A DNA stretch of 64,000 nt from Fagopyrum homotropicum (GCA_033239125.1 BSWB01000001.1:162587481-162651480), one strand, 5' to 3'; shown: positions 1 through 11,800, counted from the stretch's first letter. Program-made: numbers and translations. Notes: generated by a model from the sequence alone, not told the origin.

Positions 1-276
1 ATCTTGATTCATGGTAATTACTTACGCACTCAAATTCTTTAAATTTTGTTCCCGATTACTCGTCTTCGATGCTCTTTTTTGCCTCCCAAATTCTCCGTTC
101 AACTTCTTCACTCAACCTCATCCTCTCAATTACTACTCATCTTGATCCAGGCTAATTGCTTATGCACTCAGATTCTTTAATTTTTGTTCCCAATTACTCG
201 TCTTCGATGCTCTTTTTTTCTCCCAATTTCTTCGTTCAACATCTTTACTCAACCTTTCACTCAGCTTCTCAATTAC
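1..276. repeat. Two-copy tandem repeat, period about 138 bp
   Basis: The segment starting at base 1 with ATCTTGATTCATGG recurs at base 139 as ATCTTGATCCAGG. Both copies continue through CTCGTCTTCGATGCTCTTTT and a CAACTTCTTCACTCAACC-like stretch with scattered substitutions. Shorter echoes of ATTACTCGTCTT follow up to about base 320. No credible coding frame. It may belong to the interior of the hAT-like element whose right end is near 574. Confidence 0.75.
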
Positions 277-399
277 TCGTCTTCTTCACTGACCATCACA
301 GCTTCTCGATTACTCGTCTTTTTCACTGAGTATTACTCGATTTATTCAGTGAGTATTACTCAATTTTTGTCGACTATTTCACAAAATTTATATAGTTTA

Positions 400-574
400 A
401 TTGAATTTCGGATATATCGGATATCCAGATCAGATATCCGATCTGACTTGGGTCCGAAGATTCGGATATCCGACCATGCTCGGATCGGATTCGGATAGTA
501 TTTTTATGAATTTCCCAGATCGGATTTCCGGATGTTCGGATCGGATCGGATATCCGACTTTGCTCAGCCCTACT
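400..574. mobile_element. Right end of a hAT-like non-autonomous transposon (left end not seen)
   Basis: This stretch is dense in CGGATATCCGA and CGGATCGGAT repeats. It ends in TGCTCAGCCCTA, whose reverse complement TAGGGCTGAGCA is a typical plant hAT terminus. Short subterminal palindromes of this kind are usual for the superfamily. No matching left terminus is visible, so the element either starts before the window or is broken. Sequence right of base 574 immediately becomes Gypsy integrase in reverse, which marks the boundary. Confidence 0.6.
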
Positions 575-1132
575 CTAAACTCTAGAGGCCGGCGTCTCTT
601 ATCAGCATAAGACTTCTGGACTCTACGTGGCTGGCATCTGATCTCGGATCAACGCTACTCGAGCAATGTCATCCTGTATCTTCTCAGGAGCTACTCCACT
701 AGCACTACCCCAGCTTATCCCAACATTGAGGTGTACGGTATTTTCGCCCATACAACACCTCATAAGGATCCATCCTCATCAACACATTCTAGCTATTATT
801 CAATGAAAACTCAACCAAAGGGAGATGATCTGGACACACCTGTCCCCAGTCCAGCACACAGGCTCTCAACATATCCTCTAGGATCTGTATAGTCCACTCG
901 GACAGCCCGACCGTTGAAGGATGATAAGCTGTCGTGAAGTGAAGGCTCGTACCTAAGGCAGCGTGCACCTGCGACCAAAACCTCGAGGTAACCGTCCATC
1001 TCTATCTAAGACGATGATCCTTGGTACACCGTGGAATCTCACTATCTGCCTTGTGAAATCCTCAGCTAACCGACTCACCGGCCACATTTCTTTAATAATA
1101 ATGAAATGTGCGGTCTTCGTTAGTCAGTCTAC
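575..1132 (-). pseudogene. Ty3/Gypsy pol remnant, integrase core and C-terminal part
   Basis: Read in reverse this encodes, with frameshifts and stops, a chromovirus-type integrase: a segment like RLTKTAHF near 1115, VPRIIV near 1020, then a QKSYADKRRRPLEF-like segment near 580. That is the expected order from catalytic core to the region before the chromodomain. The gene continues at 2808 after the 1133-2803 insertion. A TGA replaces the Arg codon right after VVVD at the junction. It is dead and clearly older than the LTR inside it. Confidence 0.85.
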
Positions 1133-2803
1133 TAATGACATGAATTATGACCTTAGTTTAGGGATGCATTTAGGTAGATTTTCCCTTTGTTTTGCATACA
1201 TAGACATATATTCACATCAATTATGTTGATATTCATCTACTTTGCGGAAATAGAGGTCTACACACAATTTTGTTGTAATTGTAGGGAGTATAGCGCATTT
1301 TGGAAGCAAAATGGAGCATAAGGATATAAGGAGTCCAAGAGAAGGCATGGTGTAGTACATTAAGGTGCAAAAAAAGATCAAGGATCACAAGGAAAAAAGA
1401 TTCATCTGGAATAGAAGCAAGAGTAGAAGAAAGTACGTAACATAAGAGAAATCTCAGATGGAGAGATATTATCTTGGCCGAGATTTTCCTCGGGCCCGTC
1501 CGATATTTCAGTGAAAATTATCCCGCAACCCAAAGTTAAAAAGCTAATTTCAACATTAAATAGAGATGGCGGCAAGGGTAAAAGATATACTTTTTTTTTT
1601 TTTGCATAGACTCTTCGAGATTTTCTGACTGATAATATTGGATATCTTTTCCAAGTTTGGGAGATAGATGAAGATTGATAGAGAAGGAAGGAAGGACATC
1701 AAAGGATTGAAGATTCGGATAGTTAGCATTGGAGTTTTGTGAGTTATTCTTGGAAGAATAATCTTCGTTGTTGTTTTCGTTATTTGAACAAAAGGTCGAA
1801 CCTTTGTTATTGCTTTTGATTAGTTTTGATATTGGAGATTGTTAGTTAAATTTTGTTTATTGGTTTATGTCTTATTTGATATCATATAACTTCTTTGATT
1901 CAAGTATGATGATTGTTGGCTAAAACTCTTGTGATTCTAGGATGACTAGTTGACGGTTGTGTTTTAGATGATAATAGAATGACCCTTTGTGTTATATTGG
2001 ATCTTGAAGGTTGATTTTTCCCTACGGAGTTGCCGATCTCGGATTGATTCAGGAATCTCGACCGAGATTTGTCACCGTTTGCCCGACCATGTCTTCTCCT
2101 CAAGCCTAGGTCCTAGTTTGCCCAAATCCTAGTCTTTGTTGAGAGCTTTATACCCTTAGATTCCTCTAAGGCTTACGCTTGAGGATAGGATGAGACTTAC
2201 CCGGTGATTCCTTTCTTGAGTACCAACAATGACGTTTTCTAGGTAACAAAGGTTTATCCTTTGTTAGGTTTGAGTGTGCCTTCACCTTGACTTTGTGAGT
2301 TAATCTAAGACTTACCCGGTGATGATTAGTTATATTCCCTTAGGTTGAAGTTGTTGGTTTGAGTTATAGTTCCTCACCCTAGATCCTTGAGACTTACCCG
2401 GTAAAAGGACCTTTGGTTAATGATAGTGGATAGTGAGACCTCCCCCGTGATTTATCCCATCCGAGAAACACCTTACATTTGCAACCCCAACCTTGTCCAT
2501 AGATCTTTAGAAATCTTGAATCAAAAACCACATTTTGACGCTACGATCTCTAGAATATGCATTCTCCTTGATTGATATATCTTCATTGATTTCTTCGCTT
2601 TGTTCTTTGTTATTTACATGTATCTTATCTAGACTACATACTTGCTTGATTTAACCGTAGTCCCTGTGGTAGACCCTTGAATATTTGCCTTTACTGCGAT
2701 TGATCCGTACACTGCGGGTTCGCTATTGCTTTTATTCTTGGTAAAAATTTAAAGCTATTTGTCTTCACAAACACACACACACACACACGTTTTGGAGCGA
2801 ACA
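1133..2803. mobile_element. Solo LTR (Ty3/Gypsy, Athila/Tat-like) inside the Gypsy integrase remnant
   Basis: A 1671-bp insertion flanked by the exact 5-bp direct repeat TCTAC (1128-1132 and 2804-2808). It ends in CA; its first bases are TA, probably TG with a G-to-A change. Removing it rejoins the integrase reading frame at the VVVD motif, which fixes both edges. There is no coding sequence. The repeated phrase GACTTACCCGGTGA (about 2189, 2310, 2391), a phrase like AGTCCCTGTGGTAGACCC (2660) and a downstream (AC)n run are typical of long plant Gypsy LTRs. A single LTR with target duplication indicates LTR-LTR recombination. Family assignment is by recall of sequence style only. Confidence 0.8.
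2764..2788. repeat. (AC)n microsatellite
   Basis: An almost uninterrupted run of AC dinucleotides near the right end of the solo LTR. Confidence 0.9.
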
Positions 2804-3300
2804 TCTACCACAACCCAGATAGCATCGAAGCTCCCACTCGGTCTCATACTAGTAACGAAATCCATGGAGATGTCCTTCCACTTCCACTGCGGTACTGGAA
2901 GTGGGTGGAGCTCTCCTCCTGACATGCCGTGCTCAATCTTGACCTGTTGACATGTCGCACACTAGGCTACATATCTAGTCACATCGGGCTTAAGCCTGCC
3001 CCACCAAAAAGAATGTATGACGTCCTGTTACATCTTACTCAAACTTGGGTGTACTGAGTAAGGTGTAGTTTGAGACTCTTGTAAAATCCGTTGTCTCAGC
3101 TATCTGACGGCACACATACACGCTCATGGCGTCTCAATACCCCGTCAGCACCTACGGTAGATTGTGATGCCTCTCTCCGAGACATATTGTCTCGGATCCT
3201 CAGTGTTTGAAACTCACATCTTGTCTCAGATCTCTCCTAACAGATCTGGTAACATCTCTAAAGTGGACAAGTGGTTGTCCATATCCGGAAATTGGATATC
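2804..3300 (-). pseudogene. Ty3/Gypsy pol remnant, integrase zinc-binding region
   Basis: Continuation of the split Gypsy pol, upstream in coding direction. In reverse it reads YSVHPSLSKM, FWWGRLKPDVTRYVA, a CATCQQVK zinc-binding segment, then ISMDFVT and FDAIWVVVD leading into the part at 575-1132. This is the H2C2 integrase finger followed by the start of the catalytic core, as in plant chromoviruses. Several in-frame stops are present, for example TAG before CATCQQ. The 5' boundary, towards RNase H and RT, fades out around 3250-3300. Confidence 0.85.
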
Positions 3301-3829
3301 CATCTCTACTCAACTATTACAACTAAAATAAGGCGAGCTTCATTGTTAATGGAGCGATCGATGTATAATGTTGTTTCAAGTTTATCTTATGGTTAGATAT
3401 ATGGATAATTGTGTTAGAGTAGATAAACAATGTTGTAAACTTTCTTGTTTATTAACGTAGAGAAATGACTTTATAAATAGCCTTACAAACTGCAAAACAA
3501 ATGATCATAACAAGCTGTTGTATAGTAGTAGCGAGTTTAACAAACCGAACGGGACTACACAGAGTTCTAACAATATCCAAGATAATAGACATATTTATTC
3601 TAACTGAATAGGCTAAGTTCTAACAAATAATATCCGTTGATATTTCATCTAAAACATATATTAATGCATATTTTGACCCGTCTCATGTATAATAGTCAGA
3701 TCGAGGCATAGAATGACTTGATCCGTCTCATGCTCAACCCTGAAAATTATTGTACTGCAATAACATGTGCACCACAACTTGCTTTTCCCGTAAAAAAATG
3801 TTGGATTAATCAAAAACGAAAGAATTTTT
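3301..3829. other. Intergenic, no recognised feature
   Basis: AT-rich sequence between the Gypsy remnant and TIR element A. A short minus-strand open frame overlapping its right part has no family features I recognise. Confidence 0.5.
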
Positions 3830-3922
3830 CCAAATAGGCCCTTTTCTATTTGTTCTTGGTAAGTGTATCCCATTAATTTTTTTATCACTTTCATTAATGG
3901 TAGGGAGAAGTAATTAACCCTT

Positions 3923-5663
3923 TGTAACACCACAAGTTCTAGGAACTCGAAGCGCTACGGGCTAGAACCACACAATGGGTCGTGACTCTCAGAGTAGCAA
4001 CAGCACAACAAATCTTACAACAAGGCACAGACGAATGAAAACCAAAACTCAATATAAAACCAAAGTTTAAGCAAAAGAAAACATAAAAGACTCGCATCCG
4101 AGTTCAAAACAAAAGGGAAAGCAACGACATAACATAAACCCGATCCCATTCTATAATGTGCTGGAACCCCGGCTGACCACACCATCCGAATCACTCAGCA
4201 GCATCCTGAAACTGCGGAACATCTACAACGACGGTAAAAACCGTAAGTTAACATTCTACATACTAGCAAGAGCGTAAAGGCACAAACACACATAAGATAA
4301 AGAAACACATAACATGCTTGCACACAACCGGTTATTATCTTTCTTTAAAGTTATCCATTGCTAATTCAACTTCTTTTGTCACACGAGAATCTCCCGAAAC
4401 TCGCCTTCGCTTCCGTCTACCAGTAGAAATATATTAGTACTATCCGTTACCTAAGGGCCTGGGTTGCAAGAGCACATTATAGTCTCCTGAAGAACTAGAC
4501 AAGTGGTCACCGCCCGGTTATCATACAGTTGGGCCAGTTAAGGTTATAAAGGGTGAATCCTATTTCGGTTATCCGTTATAACATGATAAACAAGCCAAAC
4601 AAGCCAAAACACTCAAACTAATACGCGAAATGAAGCTAAGTAAGTCCAAGGGACTTATCTCACTCGAAGGTAACTCAAAGCTCAACAAACAACTCAAAGA
4701 CGGCTCAATTTCCCTCATGAAAGGAGCAAGGAAAGCCTATTCCTACAAGCATCACGAATCAGGAACGAAACGGTTTGTAGAAGTCTACAATTTCTAGGCT
4801 TAATGATCTCTAAGAGATCTTCACAAGCTAAGGGCTCAAACCTAGTCTTACATCGTACTTAGGGAACGAGGAACATCCAAGGACCAAGGAAAGGAACGAG
4901 GAAAACAAGGAAGTAAGCAACTCATAAGAAAAGAGTTACTGCAGAGGAAACCACAGGGGCGGTTGGACAAGGCGCATGGGCGACACAGTAGAGGCTCGAG
5001 GGCGGTTTTCGGTGCAGAAGCATTGTCGACTCCTTTGATAGCACAAAACGCAGCAAAGGCCAAAGCTTGCTCTTTTCAACATACAACCACGTCACAACTC
5101 AACCAAGGGAGCCTAGGAACATCAAAGGATCATCAACGGAATGCTCCACAAGAATCAAGGATCAAATTTGATTTTGGAGAAGAAGAAAAGAGGAAAACGA
5201 AGAGGGAAACAAAACAGAAGAGAAGCAAGGTGCAACAACACATAAATGTGATGAAGAACAAGGGAGGAAGAACTTACACTGTCAGCAAGAATACAAGGGA
5301 AAGACTGCAGCACTCTAGGGTTGAAGAAGACGTAAGCAAGGAATGGAGAAAAGAAGAAAAGATGGGAATATATAGGAGAGGCGGAAAAGATAAAAAGGAA
5401 GGATGTCTAGGGTTAGGGAAAAAGATAAGGAAGCCGGCCATAAATAGAAGATCGGATATTCTATCTATGGAAGGAAGATAAAAAGAACAAAAACAGATCG
5501 GGCGCAATCTGCAGCACATCCGTAGGGGCGGATCCCCTCAACCGTAGGGAGGCCGGCCGCGGGGGCGGCCCATTGTCACCGCGGGGGCAGTGACAGACAC
5601 CGAGGCCGTTGGAGCGGCCACCTTCATCGCGGGGGCGGTGAAGGTTAAAACTGGGATCTTACA
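3923..5663. mobile_element. Solo LTR, Ty3/Gypsy family 'TGTAACACC' (copy 1)
   Basis: A 1741-bp unit from TGTAACACC to TCTTACA, flanked by CCCTT (3918-3922) and TCCTT (5664-5668), a one-mismatch 5-bp target duplication. Two relatives lie at 49130-50823 and 51876-53290, sharing segments such as GACTCGCANCCGAGTTCAA and CTCTAAGAGATCTTCACAAG. No gag or pol lies beside it. Near both ends of its second half are GC-rich CCGC...GCGG hairpins, unusual against the AT-rich remainder. A chromovirus (Tekay/Del) LTR is my best guess from its termini. The open frame at 4963-5481 lies inside the LTR and is not supported as a gene. Confidence 0.8.
5518..5644. repeat. Cluster of five GC-rich hairpins in solo LTR copy 1
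   Basis: Five short inverted repeats in 127 bp. They are: ATCCG/CGGAT around TAGGGG (5518-5533); GGCCGC/GCGGCC around GGGG (5555-5570); GTCACCGC/GCAGTGAC around GGGG, one mismatch (5575-5594); GGCCG/CGGCC around TTGGAG (5604-5619); CCTTCATCGC/GCGGTGAAGG around GGGG, one G-T wobble (5621-5644). Loops are similar while outer arms differ and remain complementary. Confidence 0.8.
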
Positions 5664-5814
5664 TCCTTCTATTTTAGAAAAAAAAGAAACATACATGAAT
5701 TTGGCCAAATTTTTTCAATTTGTTACGTAAAATGAAGTTTAACTTTTGTTTTAATTTTCTTTTTTTTTTGTTTTGCTTTTTATTTATTTCCTTTTTCTTT
5801 TATTTTATTTTATG

Positions 5815-6165
5815 GTATGAATTTCATACCAGAATTTTCATACAAGAACTTCATACCAGAATTTTTATACTTGAATTTCATACTAGAATTTTTATACCAA
5901 AATTTTTATACTAGAATTTTCATACCAAAATTTTTATACCAAATTTCATTTCATAATTTTTATACCAGATTTTCATACCACAATTTTTATACCAGAATTA
6001 TATACCAGAATTTTCTGGTATGAAATTCATACAAAAAAACTCATACCATTATTTTCTAGTATGGAAATTCATGTTAGAAAACTCATACCAGAATTTTCTG
6101 GCATGAATTTCCATAGCAGAAAACTCATACCCGAATTTTCTAGTATGAAAATTTCATATCAGAAT
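5815..6165. repeat. CATACCAGAATTTT minisatellite (element A)
   Basis: Degenerate tandem repeats of about 14-16 bp built on CATACCAGAATTTTTA, with variants CATACTAGAATTTT and CATACCAAAATTTT. The second half includes the reverse sense (TTCTGGTATGAAATTC). The same repeat is found in element B at 27180-27560. The long open frames across it are a by-product of the repeat. Confidence 0.85.
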
Positions 6166-6179
6166 TTAAAATTTGTGCC

Positions 6180-6870
6180 TCAAAAACCTTATAACAATCT
6201 TATTTTGATCATTAGTCATGATGAGTATATAGAAGAGAGGAAGCAAGAGGGGGTAGAGATGGAAATGGTAGAAGAAGCCCATAATTTCAAAGAAAAACAA
6301 GGAGTTATGAGAGGACTCATCATATTCCAGTGCTTGTATTTGAAGACATTGGATTGGATAAGAAGATGACGAAGAAAGATAAGCCGGCATGGAAAGTGTC
6401 TTTGGTTGAAGTTGTGGACACAAATTGCGGAAACCCTGCTGGTCTGCTATCTAGTCGGCTTAAGAAGCTGAGCTTTGAAAAAATGTCACAGAGCATTATC
6501 TAGTACTTATACTAAGCATGGATTTTAGTTGCATGAACAAATGGAGTTGGGTACAGCCGATTCTCGTGTTTACAGATGTTGCTTTGGTGCCCATCTTGAT
6601 CTTGTCCAGGTAAGAAAAATAAGAGCTTGCTTAGCTTGTAATTGGAGGTGTGGTGGTGGGTTAGTTAATAGCCATTGTTGGTTGTCAAAGACGATGGAAC
6701 TCCGGCAACTGAAGAAAAGCTTCGTTTCCGGTGATTCACTAGTGAATCGAGGTTTATGGTACGATATAGAGGTGGTGGAGAGGATTAGGTGGGGACTATT
6801 GTGGTAAGGCCGCTGAAAGAGAGAGGTTTGGAGAAAATTAGGGTTGGAAAGAGGGGAAACCTTCAAATAG
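6180..6870 (+). other. Probable captured gene fragment in element A, origin not recognised
   Basis: Base composition changes from AT-rich repeat to gene-like DNA. One frame reads KMTKKDKPAWKVSLVEVVD followed by NCGNPAGLLSSRLKKLSFEK around 6365-6480, then shifts or splices (a possible donor CAG|GTAAG near 6609). I do not recognise the protein family. Its position equals that of the alpha-amylase fragment in element B, so capture from a host gene is likely by analogy. Confidence 0.4.
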
Positions 6871-7002
6871 TAAAAAAAGTTTCGGGGTACACTTTGTTAA
6901 TAGGAAAATACCACGGGCCTACTTAATATACTAAAACCTAAAAAAGGTATAGTTACTTAATTCACCCATCTAAAACAATGACACATTTATGAATAACACA
7001 AT

Positions 7003-8131
7003 TGAAACTTCACCTTGATTATATAATTGTACAGGTGATGATGATGGAAGACTTAAACACAAATGAAGTAGTTTATATACACTAACAATTTATTGATTAT
7101 ATATCGAGTTGCTTAGTTTGGTTTGGTGGTTTGTATTGAATAAATGCAGGTTTTGAAAGACTCTTCAAAGGATCTTGGAAGATCTTGAAATCGGATGCAA
7201 AGAAAAATAAGGAGTTTAGAGTGTTTAAAAGGCAGATGCCTTGAAACTCATTTCAAGGGAACAAAGAAGTCAAGGCTGCATGCTAAAGGAATTCAAATCA
7301 CTAAAGGAATATTCTTGGAAAGATTTTCTTAACAAAAAGATATGATTGAACGAAGATCTCAACCGGCCAATGAAGATCTTTCGAAGATCCTCAACCGAAA
7401 GCACGAAGATTCTCTCCTCTGGAATTTGATATCATCACAACAAATACGAGAAGATTAAGGAGCCGAGAAGATCAACGTGTTCTCACGAGATGAAGATCTA
7501 CAACGTCTGTTTCATCTCAACCAAGAAGCGATCTTCATGGAGAAGAAGAATCATCTTCAAACGGTCATCTTCCCAACGACTAGAAGACCTCTCCATAGAA
7601 GGCTATAAATGAAGATGGTGATTGAAGAACAAGGATAGAAGCTTACACGGAAACATCAATAGTCTTCAAGCAATCCAAAACATCTTCATTCGATCAAATA
7701 GTTTTTATTTCTCCCTTTCTCTAAAAAGTTTTATCCCCTAGAGAGAGATAAAACTCGAGAGCTCCATTGGTATATCTAAAGAGTGTTATACTCGAGTGTG
7801 TGTTACTCTGCGAAGTAACTAGGCTATTATAGCAAGGTGAAGAGTTGAAGCTAGATCATAGCATTGGCTACAGTGATAGAAGAAGGGGATTTCTTCTAGT
7901 TTGTATATAGGACATTTTGAAGCTGATAATAGATAGTTACATCCTAAGGCTATACCCTGGGACGGAGAGTAGGCTATTTAGAGCCGAACTTCGTAAACAT
8001 ATTCTTGTGTCGATCTTTTACATTCCGCATTTTATCTTGCTTTATTGTGACTAACTTTGTTTTGCAGGAGTACAAAGTCAAGACCCTTGAAAGTTGTTTC
8101 AAAGCCCTTGAAATCAAAGTGTATCACAATG
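7003..8131 (+). repeat. 5' LTR of the SIRE-like Copia element (3'-truncated)
   Basis: Matches the 3' LTR (14041-15303) up to about 8131 (GTGTATCACAA), after which the 5' copy runs directly into gag. The last roughly 175 bp of the LTR, ending in a TTCAACCCCCTTCTAG-like segment, are missing on this side. Confidence 0.85.
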
Positions 8132-8139
8132 TGGTAAGT

Positions 8140-8727
8140 ACTATTATGTCTCAACCTGAATCTGACTTGAAACAATTCCTTAAAGACATTATTATATGTG
8201 ACAAGGAACATAGAATAAGGATAAATTTTCTAAGAGAAAAGCTTCTTGAACAAGAAAAAAAACTAAGTGAGATGTCTCTGGAGATTGAAAATCTCAATAC
8301 GGAAAAGGTAGACCTTGATGATAATATCAATGCCTTAGAATCGGAAAATGCGATTCTCAAGGACAACCTCTCCTCTCTTCATCAAAACTATATCGATCTA
8401 GAGAAAGAGAAAGTTGATCTAACTTTAACATGTCAAAACCAGAAGGCAGCACTTATTAAATTCACTCGTTCAAAAGCTAATCTTGAAAGAATGATGGGTG
8501 AACAACAGTCCTCACTTAACAAAAATGGTATTGGTTATCATAGGAGCTTTCATAGGAAACCAACTACCACTTTTGTCAAAGTCAAAGGAAGTATTCATAT
8601 GCCTACTTGCTTTTACTGTTGTAATAAGGGTCATGTGAAATCTACATGTCCATATAAAAGAAATGACCCTTATATTATTAGAAACACCTATCCTCTATGT
8701 TTAAGGAAACAGGTTAAACAAATCTAG
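8140..8727 (+). pseudogene. Copia gag fragment with coiled coil and CCHC knuckle
   Basis: C-terminal part of a Gag polyprotein. A long Leu/Glu/Lys-rich coiled coil (LREKLLEQEKKLSEMSLEIE onward) is followed by a single zinc knuckle, CFYCCNKGHVKSTC (CX2CX4HX4C), near 8608-8650. The N-terminal nucleocapsid-assembly region is absent because of the deletion that also removed the primer-binding site. The open frame can be read from 8005, but bases before about 8131 are LTR. Downstream, the link to protease is broken by stops. Confidence 0.8.
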
Positions 8728-8839
8728 GTTCCTAAAGGTACTAGACCATCAAACATGATCGAACCTGATTATGGACCAAAATATGTCATTTGGTAGACCC
8801 GGAAAGGTTGATGTTTGCTGTTTTGCAGGATATCACCAA

Positions 8840-11800
8840 GGTAAAGGAGCATAAATGGATTTGAGATAGTGGTTGCTCAATACACATGAGTGGAACCTAT
8901 TCTCAAATTTAAAGAAGCAATCATCTAGAACCATTACGCTTGGTGATAAAGGAAAGTGTGACATTATTGGCATTGGTAAAATATTTTACGGTTTGAAGTA
9001 TAATCTGCTTAGAATCTCTCAAATATGTGATAAAGGCAACAAAGTATTGTTTGATTCAGAAAAATGTGAAGTTCAAGACAAAAAAAACGGGTGAAATTGT
9101 GCTTACTGCTCCCAGATGTAACAATGTTTATTCTATGAGTACTAACCAAGTTTCAAGAACTAAGCTAAAATGTCTAAAGGCCTTGGCTGATGATCCAAGG
9201 CTTTGGCATAGAAGACTTGGTCACATAAGTATGCACACAATGTAGAAGCTACTCTCAAAAGATTTGGTACATGAATTGCCAAACCTAAATTTCAAGGTAG
9301 ATGAACTATGTAAAGCTTGTACACAAGGTAAACAAACAAGAGGTTCATTCAAACCTAAGAAAGTTGTAAGTTCTTCTCGACCCATTGAACTCTTACATAT
9401 GGATCTTTGTAGACCTATGCGTGTCAAATCTCCTAGAGGCAAGCAGTACATCCTTGTTATTGTGGATGATTTCTCTCATTTCACATGGATTTCATTTCTA
9501 CGAGAAAAATCTAAAGCATTGTTTGAGTTTTCAAAATTATGTAAGGAGTTGCAAACTTTGAAAAATCTACCTATTGTTTCTATAAGAAGCGATCATGGTA
9601 GAGAATTTGATCAACTAAAGTTTGATTTGTTTTGTGCAAAATATGGCACTTCACATAACTTTTCAGCTCCTACAACTCCTCAACAGAATGAATTTTGGAA
9701 CATAAGAACCGCATTCTTGAGGATATGTCTAGGACTATGCTTTTAGAAAATAGTTTGCCAAAAAGTTTTTGGGCTGAAGCAGTAAACACTGCTAATTACA
9801 TTTTGAATAGATGTTTAATTCGCCCTATTTTGAAAAAGACTCCTTATAAACTCTTTAAAGGAAGGAAACTAAATAATTCATATTTCAAACCCTTTGGATG
9901 TACATGTTTTGTTCATAACAATAGCAAAGATAACCTTGGGAAATTTGATGCACGTAGTGATGAAGCTATATTCATTGGATTTGCTTCAAATAGCAAATCT
10001 TATCGTGTTTATAACAAGCGGACCAAAATTGTTGAAGAAAGTATCCATGCTATTTTTTATGAAAGCAATGATGGTACTTTGAGTGAAAGTTTTGCAAATC
10101 TAAATCTGAATCAACGAGAAGATCACAATTTAGATGAAGATGAAGATCCTAAAGATCAAGAAAAGAATATGCAAGAAAAGATTCAAGATACTGAAGAAAA
10201 CCCTCAAGACCTTGTAACAGAAAACTGTGATGTCAAGACTCCGTTACAAGATATTGAAACCCAACTTCAAGGCCTTGAAATAGGAACCAAGGGCAATAAA
10301 TCAACGGTACTTGAATCTAGTCAAGCATATGAGGCTCAACCTTCAGGATCTGCTCCATCTTACAAACGAAGAAAATTTCAACACTCTTCATACCATCCAC
10401 AAGAGAATGTGATCTCAGATCCAAACGCAGGAGTTCAAACTCGATCTAAAGTAAGCAATCTATGTGCTTTCTTTACGTTCTTGTCTCTTATCGAGCCAAA
10501 AAATTATGTTCAAGCTCTTCAAGAACCCGACTGGATCATTGCCATGCAAAACGAACTAAATGAGTTTGAGAGAAACAAGGTTTGAACTCTTACTACAAGA
10601 CCAAAGCATCAATTCGTCATCGGCACAAAATGGGTCTTTCGAAATAAGTTGGATGAAAGTGGCAAAGTCATATGAAATAAAGCACGACTTGTAGCACAAG
10701 GTTATAACCAAGAAGAAGGTATTGATTATGAGGAGACTTTTGCTCCGGTTACCAAGTTAACAGCCATACGTATGCTACTTGCATTTGCATCTTTTATGAG
10801 TATAAAACTTTTTCAAATGGATGTAAAATATGCTTTCCTAAATGGCATTTTAGAAGAAGAAGTTTATGTTGCTCAACCTCCTAGTTTTGAAAATGATGAA
10901 TTTCCTGATCATGTTTTTAAATTAGACAAAGCTCTTTATGGTCTTAAGCAAGCTCCTCGAGCTTGGTATGAAAGATTGTCCAAGTATCTTCTCGAAAAAA
11001 ATTCAAAAGAGGTTTGATTGATAAAACGTTACTTATCAAAACCAGAGGCAACGATATTTTAGTAGTACAGATCTATGTGGATGATATATTATTCGGTGCT
11101 ACTAATGATACCCTTTGCAAGGAATTTTCAAATATTATGTGCAGGGAATTTGAAATGAGCTTAATGGGTGAGCTAAATTTCTTTCTTGAACTTCAAGTTA
11201 CACAAGCAAAGAAAGGAATTTTTCTCAATCAAAGAAAGTATACAAAGGACTTGCTTAAGAAGTATAAGATGGATCAATCTAAGGTCGCAAAGACTCCTAT
11301 GAGTTCAACACTTTCACTTGACCATGACAAAGATGGCAAAAGTGTAGTGCAAAAAGAGTATCGAGGTATGATCGGTTCATTGTTGTATTTAACTGTTAGT
11401 CGACCTGACATTATGTTTAGCGTGTGCATGTGTGCAAGATTTGAAGCTGATCCTAAAGAGTCACACTTGATTGTTTTACAAGAATTTTTCGGTATCTCAA
11501 TGGCACTAAGAATCTAGGGTTATAGTCCCAAGTCAAAGCTCGTTTCACCTTGTTGGCTATTCAGATGCAGACTTTGCAGGATATAAGGTTGATAGGAAAA
11601 GCACTTCTGGATGTTGCCAATTCTTAGGGTCATCCCTAATCAGTTGGCACTCCAAGAAGCAAAATTTTGTCGCCCTATCCACAACAGAAGCTGAATATAT
11701 AGCTGTGGGAGCCTGTTTTGCACAAATTATATGGATTGCTCAACAACTTCGTGATCTTGGCTTTGATTTGAAAGGTATTCCTATAAAATGTGATAATACT

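Larger units (their letters stand above)
3830..6925. mobile_element. Mutator-like TIR element A with gene-fragment cargo (interrupted by a solo LTR)
   Basis: The left end reads AAATAGGCCC then GTGTATCCC. The reverse complement of the right end reads AAGTAGGCCC then GTGTACCCC, with matching spacing, giving imperfect terminal inverted repeats of about 45 bp. Layout: left TIR (3830-3922), solo LTR insertion (3923-5663), CATACCAGAATTTT minisatellite (5815-6165), cargo of gene-like sequence (about 6180-6870), right TIR. The element at 26946-29576 shares the ends and the minisatellite but has different cargo. I could not find a convincing 9-bp target duplication, so 'Mutator-like' is inferred from TIR length and gene capture. 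Confidence 0.6.

Noticed and set aside
4963..5481. 172-codon open frame as a host gene
   Set aside because: It lies wholly within a solo LTR, is rich in Lys/Arg from purine-rich DNA, and is not conserved as a frame in the two related LTRs.
5815..6023. Repeat proteins encoded by the CATACCAGAATTTT arrays (here and at 27125-27604)
   Set aside because: All frames are low-complexity translations of the DNA repeat, without start context or conservation.
5815..6165. CRISPR-like array of short regular repeats
   Set aside because: The repeats are contiguous and degenerate with no unique spacers, and this is plant nuclear DNA: a minisatellite.
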